Shown here one piece after another: positions 61,426 to 64,000 of a stretch of 64,000 nucleotides of DNA (within the stretch, counting starts at the first letter, position 1; every line of letters starts with the position of its first letter). Source of the stretch: DATBGS01 sp036557885 (GTDB lineage Bacteria > Chloroflexota > Ktedonobacteria > Ktedonobacterales > DATBGS01); assembly GCA_036557885.1 (NCBI GenBank), contig DATBGS010000043.1, forward strand, positions 1-64,000, in the 5' to 3' direction. Both the position numbers and the translations under genes were made by a program. Under the pieces are notes generated by a model. That model saw nothing but the letters and a program-made list of their open reading frames with translations, did no database searches and had not been told where the DNA came from.

Positions 61426-62952
61426 TCAGTTTTCTTGGGAAACGTCGGGAGCACCGGCAAGTGCTCCTGGTCCAACAGAATTGCCAGGTGTAGTGTCCAT
61501 GCTGGCTTCTACTGCCAGACGGGTCGCCAGGATATGCGCGCAGGGACCACGCGCCATCAGATTTTGCTCAAAGAAGGGGCAGCCGCAGCGTGCAAAGCGC
61601 AAGCGCTCGGTGACATCCAGGGCAACTGTCACCTGATAGTCCATCTGATCATGGACCATTGCATGCGCGCGGAGTTCTTTGCGCCCGCCTGGAGCCTGAT
61701 CGGGTGAGATGATCTGTTGGAGCGTGACTTTCCCGTGCTCAAACAAGGTCTGGGCAGTGGTCAGGCGCGGGTCGGCAGGAAAGAGCGCCTCTATATCCAG
61801 CGGTTCAGCAAAAAGTTCGCGCAGACGATATTGGCCGGTGGTTGGGTCAACCATCGCGCGCCCGGCCCGGCAGAGTTGAAAGAGCGCCTGCTCAATCTCT
61901 TTGGCTGGCTGACCCAGATTCGCGGCAATTTCGGCCTGCGGCGCGGCCAGGTGCTCGCGCAGATAGAGATAGACCCTGGTGACGAGCTGTACATCCTGGG
62001 GAGCACGCGGAGCCAGCAGATCAAAGGCGCTGTCTTTTGACCAGTCGTTCTTTGTCCAGCCGGAAAGCACCAGGACAAATTGATACCGGCCCACGTGACA
62101 GATATAAAAGTGCGGCAACCCGCGCCCCAGCACTCCAACGGTGACCCGATCAGCATACGGCAAAACACCGCTAAGCAACTCCAGTCGTCGCCTGCCCCAG
62201 ACGCGCACCCTGCGGGCATAGCCGGTATACTGTGTGCCGCGCAAAGTGAAGCGCTGTTCCCAGGGTTCCAGGATGATGCTGATAGGCGCATCAGGCTGCA
62301 ATTCGTAGCGCAGGCCGTGCGGTAGTGTTGGCGGCTTGTGGTCCTGCATGTAGGCCAGCACCGAAAGCATATCCGCCGGGCGTGCCTCAAAGAGAAAGGG
62401 ATGCAGTGCCAGGGCGCTTTGCACCTGCAAAAAGCCTTTGAGCCAGCTTTCCGGCAGGTCTACCTTGCGCTCGAAGTGTGCCCTGGGCGCGCCAGCCCCG
62501 GTCGTGCTGACGCCAAAGCCGCCCGCCCCAACGCGAAACTCTGTGCGCCGCGAACTGCGCAGATGTTGCAGCGCCTCGCGCAGTTCCCAGGTAAAGTCAA
62601 TGTTAGTGGTGCCGTAAGACACCTCGCCCTCAATCTCAAAGGCATCCAGCGGCGCAGAAAGGCGAGCATACGATGATTGATCGTTGCTGAATGCCTCAAA
62701 AAATAGCTGATCGTGGTGGACGGTGATCACTGGATCAAGCATCCACAGCCAGCGCCCTTCGTCCTCAAAACGCATATCGCTGACGATGCAGCGATGCAGC
62801 GCGGTAAGGAGTTGCCGAAAAAGCAGCGGCTCCTTCACCCGCCCTTGAAACGAAACGGGCGCGCGGCGCAGATTAGCCGCGAGATGGAGCGCGGCGCGCT
62901 CCGAGCCAGCTACCAGGCTGGTGCGGTGGTCGTAGGCCAGAGCAACTTCCAT
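61426..62952 (-). CDS. Winged-helix / SWIM zinc-finger protein (retron-associated)
   Basis: A 508-residue protein. A SWIM zinc motif CxCx12CxH is formed by Cys456, Cys458, Cys471 and His473. Before it, residues around 330-395 (LVTRVYLYLREHLAAPQAEIAANLG, helices in two pieces, then a TTGQYRLREL wing) look like a winged helix. The N-terminal ~320 residues are unassigned. AGGAGGAAGG before the ATG is very strong. Lies 14 bases after the ARM-like gene and upstream of the retron RNA; likely the DNA-binding or sensing partner of the effector. Confidence 0.82.
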   Translation of the reverse strand: MEVALAYDHRTSLVAGSERAALHLAANLRRAPVSFQGRVKEPLLFRQLLTALHRCIVSDMRFEDEGRWLWMLDPVITVHHDQLFFEAFSNDQSSYARLSAPLDAFEIEGEVSYGTTNIDFTWELREALQHLRSSRRTEFRVGAGGFGVSTTGAGAPRAHFERKVDLPESWLKGFLQVQSALALHPFLFEARPADMLSVLAYMQDHKPPTLPHGLRYELQPDAPISIILEPWEQRFTLRGTQYTGYARRVRVWGRRRLELLSGVLPYADRVTVGVLGRGLPHFYICHVGRYQFVLVLSGWTKNDWSKDSAFDLLAPRAPQDVQLVTRVYLYLREHLAAPQAEIAANLGQPAKEIEQALFQLCRAGRAMVDPTTGQYRLRELFAEPLDIEALFPADPRLTTAQTLFEHGKVTLQQIISPDQAPGGRKELRAHAMVHDQMDYQVTVALDVTERLRFARCGCPFFEQNLMARGPCAHILATRLAVEASMDTTPGNSVGPGALAGAPDVSQEN

Positions 62953-62967
62953 AGCCTTCCTCCTGTT

Positions 62968-63999
62968 CTATGATGCGTTCTGCTCCGCTGCCAACTGTTT
63001 GCGCAGCCGCACAAACGCCACCATCAGCCGCTCATCAATCGCGCGCTTGCCCTGGAAGTGCAGCGCTTCTTCTAACACCGGCAAAATCTGGCTGGCAAAG
63101 GGGTTTCCCTGGAGCGCTGCCTGTTGCAGACAGCCCAGCGCCTTGCGCTTGGTGCTGAGTTTGGCGCGGCCCAGGAGCAGTGCCCGCAGCAGCGGCAGAT
63201 TCTCGATCACACGCGGAGCGGCATCGGTGGCGCCTTCCGCGAGGATCTCCAGGCCGAGGATTTGGACATAGATATTGGGCGACTCCAGCAAGTCGCGCAT
63301 GCCTTCGCTGGATTGGCGCCAGGCGGCGCGATGCTGCCAGAACAAGTAGCGGAAGGCCGGATTATATGCCAGATTTTTTTGGAACGACCAGACCCGGAAA
63401 GCTTGAAAGCGGCTCATGATGCTGGCCGCGTGGCGCAGGTATATCTGAGGCGAGCGCGCGTAGAGCCGATCAAACCGCCTGGTAAGCAGCGCGCCATATT
63501 CCGCCAGGCGCTGCTGAGACTCGTTGTGCGGTTTGCGCCAGCGCTGCGTGGAGGGTGGCGGGTAAGCGCTGTATATCAAACCCTGCATGGCCTCCATGAG
63601 CCGAAAACTCAGCGTGTCTAACAACTCCTCATCGCCGCGTTGTTCGGCTTCATGAAAGAGCGTTAGATCGGGTTCACGGGTGGCAAACCGTTCCAGCATC
63701 GGGCGAAAGAGGTCTGGATTGCGGCGATAGAATGAGAGGGCGACGTCGCTTTCGAGTCGCCACCATTGCCAGCGCCAGCCGGAGGGGGGAGTGCGAATCT
63801 CCAGAGCCAGCGCGAGTTCGCTATCCGAAATGGGGCGCTTAAGCAGTTCCCGCAGGGTGCCATTCCACTGCACCCAATCGCGTGTCTTGCAATAGAAGCG
63901 CCAGTAGAGCGCTTCATCGCCAAGCCTGCTGACCACAGAGAGCAAACGCTCAGCCGAGCCGCGTTGGGCGATCCAGCCGAGATGCTCCTCAATGTAAGG
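62968..63999 (-). CDS. ARM/HEAT-repeat-like retron accessory protein (5' end outside window)
   Basis: At least 343 residues of an all-helical, Arg/Leu-rich protein; the frame is open to the window edge, so the start is not seen. The C-terminal part has helical pairs such as SPNIYVQILGLEILAEGA and KRKALGCLQQAALQGNPFAS that look like ARM/HEAT repeats. No catalytic motif is visible in this portion. Position and character match the ARM protein of type XIII retrons; its biochemical role is unknown. Confidence 0.75.
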   Translation of the reverse strand, partial: PYIEEHLGWIAQRGSAERLLSVVSRLGDEALYWRFYCKTRDWVQWNGTLRELLKRPISDSELALALEIRTPPSGWRWQWWRLESDVALSFYRRNPDLFRPMLERFATREPDLTLFHEAEQRGDEELLDTLSFRLMEAMQGLIYSAYPPPSTQRWRKPHNESQQRLAEYGALLTRRFDRLYARSPQIYLRHAASIMSRFQAFRVWSFQKNLAYNPAFRYLFWQHRAAWRQSSEGMRDLLESPNIYVQILGLEILAEGATDAAPRVIENLPLLRALLLGRAKLSTKRKALGCLQQAALQGNPFASQILPVLEEALHFQGKRAIDERLMVAFVRLRKQLAAEQNAS

Positions 64000-64000
64000 G

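Larger units (their letters stand above)
60044..64000 (-). other. Retron anti-phage defence locus, type XIII-like (continues past window)
   Basis: Order on the minus strand: ARM/HEAT-like protein, winged-helix SWIM protein, msr-msd RNA, retron reverse transcriptase. From memory of retron classification, an ARM-repeat protein plus a winged-helix/SWIM protein with the RT defines type XIII. Tight spacing (14 bases between the first two genes) and one strand suggest one transcript. The promoter and the start of the ARM gene lie beyond the right edge. Confidence 0.85.

Overview
The window is a gene-dense bacterial chromosome segment with GC content, judged by eye, in the high fifties. It reads like a Chloroflexota genome of the Ktedonobacteria type. 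That placement is an inference from the mix of PyrR attenuation, strong Shine-Dalgarno sites, several ECF sigma/anti-sigma modules, a protocatechuate cluster, a TnpB element and Gram-positive-like lipoproteins; no rRNA or tRNA gene is visible to confirm it.

Layout. Positions 1-7075 hold purine synthesis: purE-purC-purS-purQ-purL-purF on the minus strand (purF runs off the left edge), divergent from purD. purE has a long folded leader. Positions 7076-9103 hold a PyrR attenuator, pyrR and an asparaginyl-tRNA-synthetase-like catalytic domain of the asparagine synthetase-related type. Positions 9130-14539 hold a metal ABC transporter behind a Fur-type box; an RHH+TnpB cassette sits between its two permease genes. 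Then come a PfkB sugar kinase and glgC-glgA (14532-18457), pcaC-pcaH-pcaG-pcaB for protocatechuate ring cleavage (18565-21812), a lytic transglycosylase, an ECF sigma/membrane protein pair, pgi, a MoaD-like/BNR pair, a NAPE-PLD-like hydrolase and a PlsC-like acyltransferase (to 30644).

Positions 31554-43592 carry a MOSC protein followed by a likely non-phosphorylative sugar oxidation regulon: lactonase, U32-like protein of unknown function, acid-sugar dehydratase, semialdehyde dehydrogenase, GntR and ROK regulators, a sugar ABC importer and a zinc sugar dehydrogenase. Positions 43633-51993 are seven minus-strand genes: SDR, VKOR-like, pyruvate oxidase-like, LarA-domain protein, duplicated membrane protein, gluconate dehydrogenase-type small subunit and GMC flavoprotein. 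Positions 52246-59760 hold an ABC exporter operon with an embedded sigma/anti-sigma pair, then a second ECF sigma factor paired with a zinc-finger PQQ-propeller protein.

The most exciting region is the right end, 60044-64000 on the minus strand: an ARM/HEAT-like protein (cut by the window), a winged-helix/SWIM zinc-finger protein, a structured RNA with complementary ends, and a reverse transcriptase with all retron hallmarks (NAxxH, YADD, VTG). This is a retron, and its gene content matches what I recall as type XIII. The msr/msd RNA can be read directly between the SWIM and RT genes.
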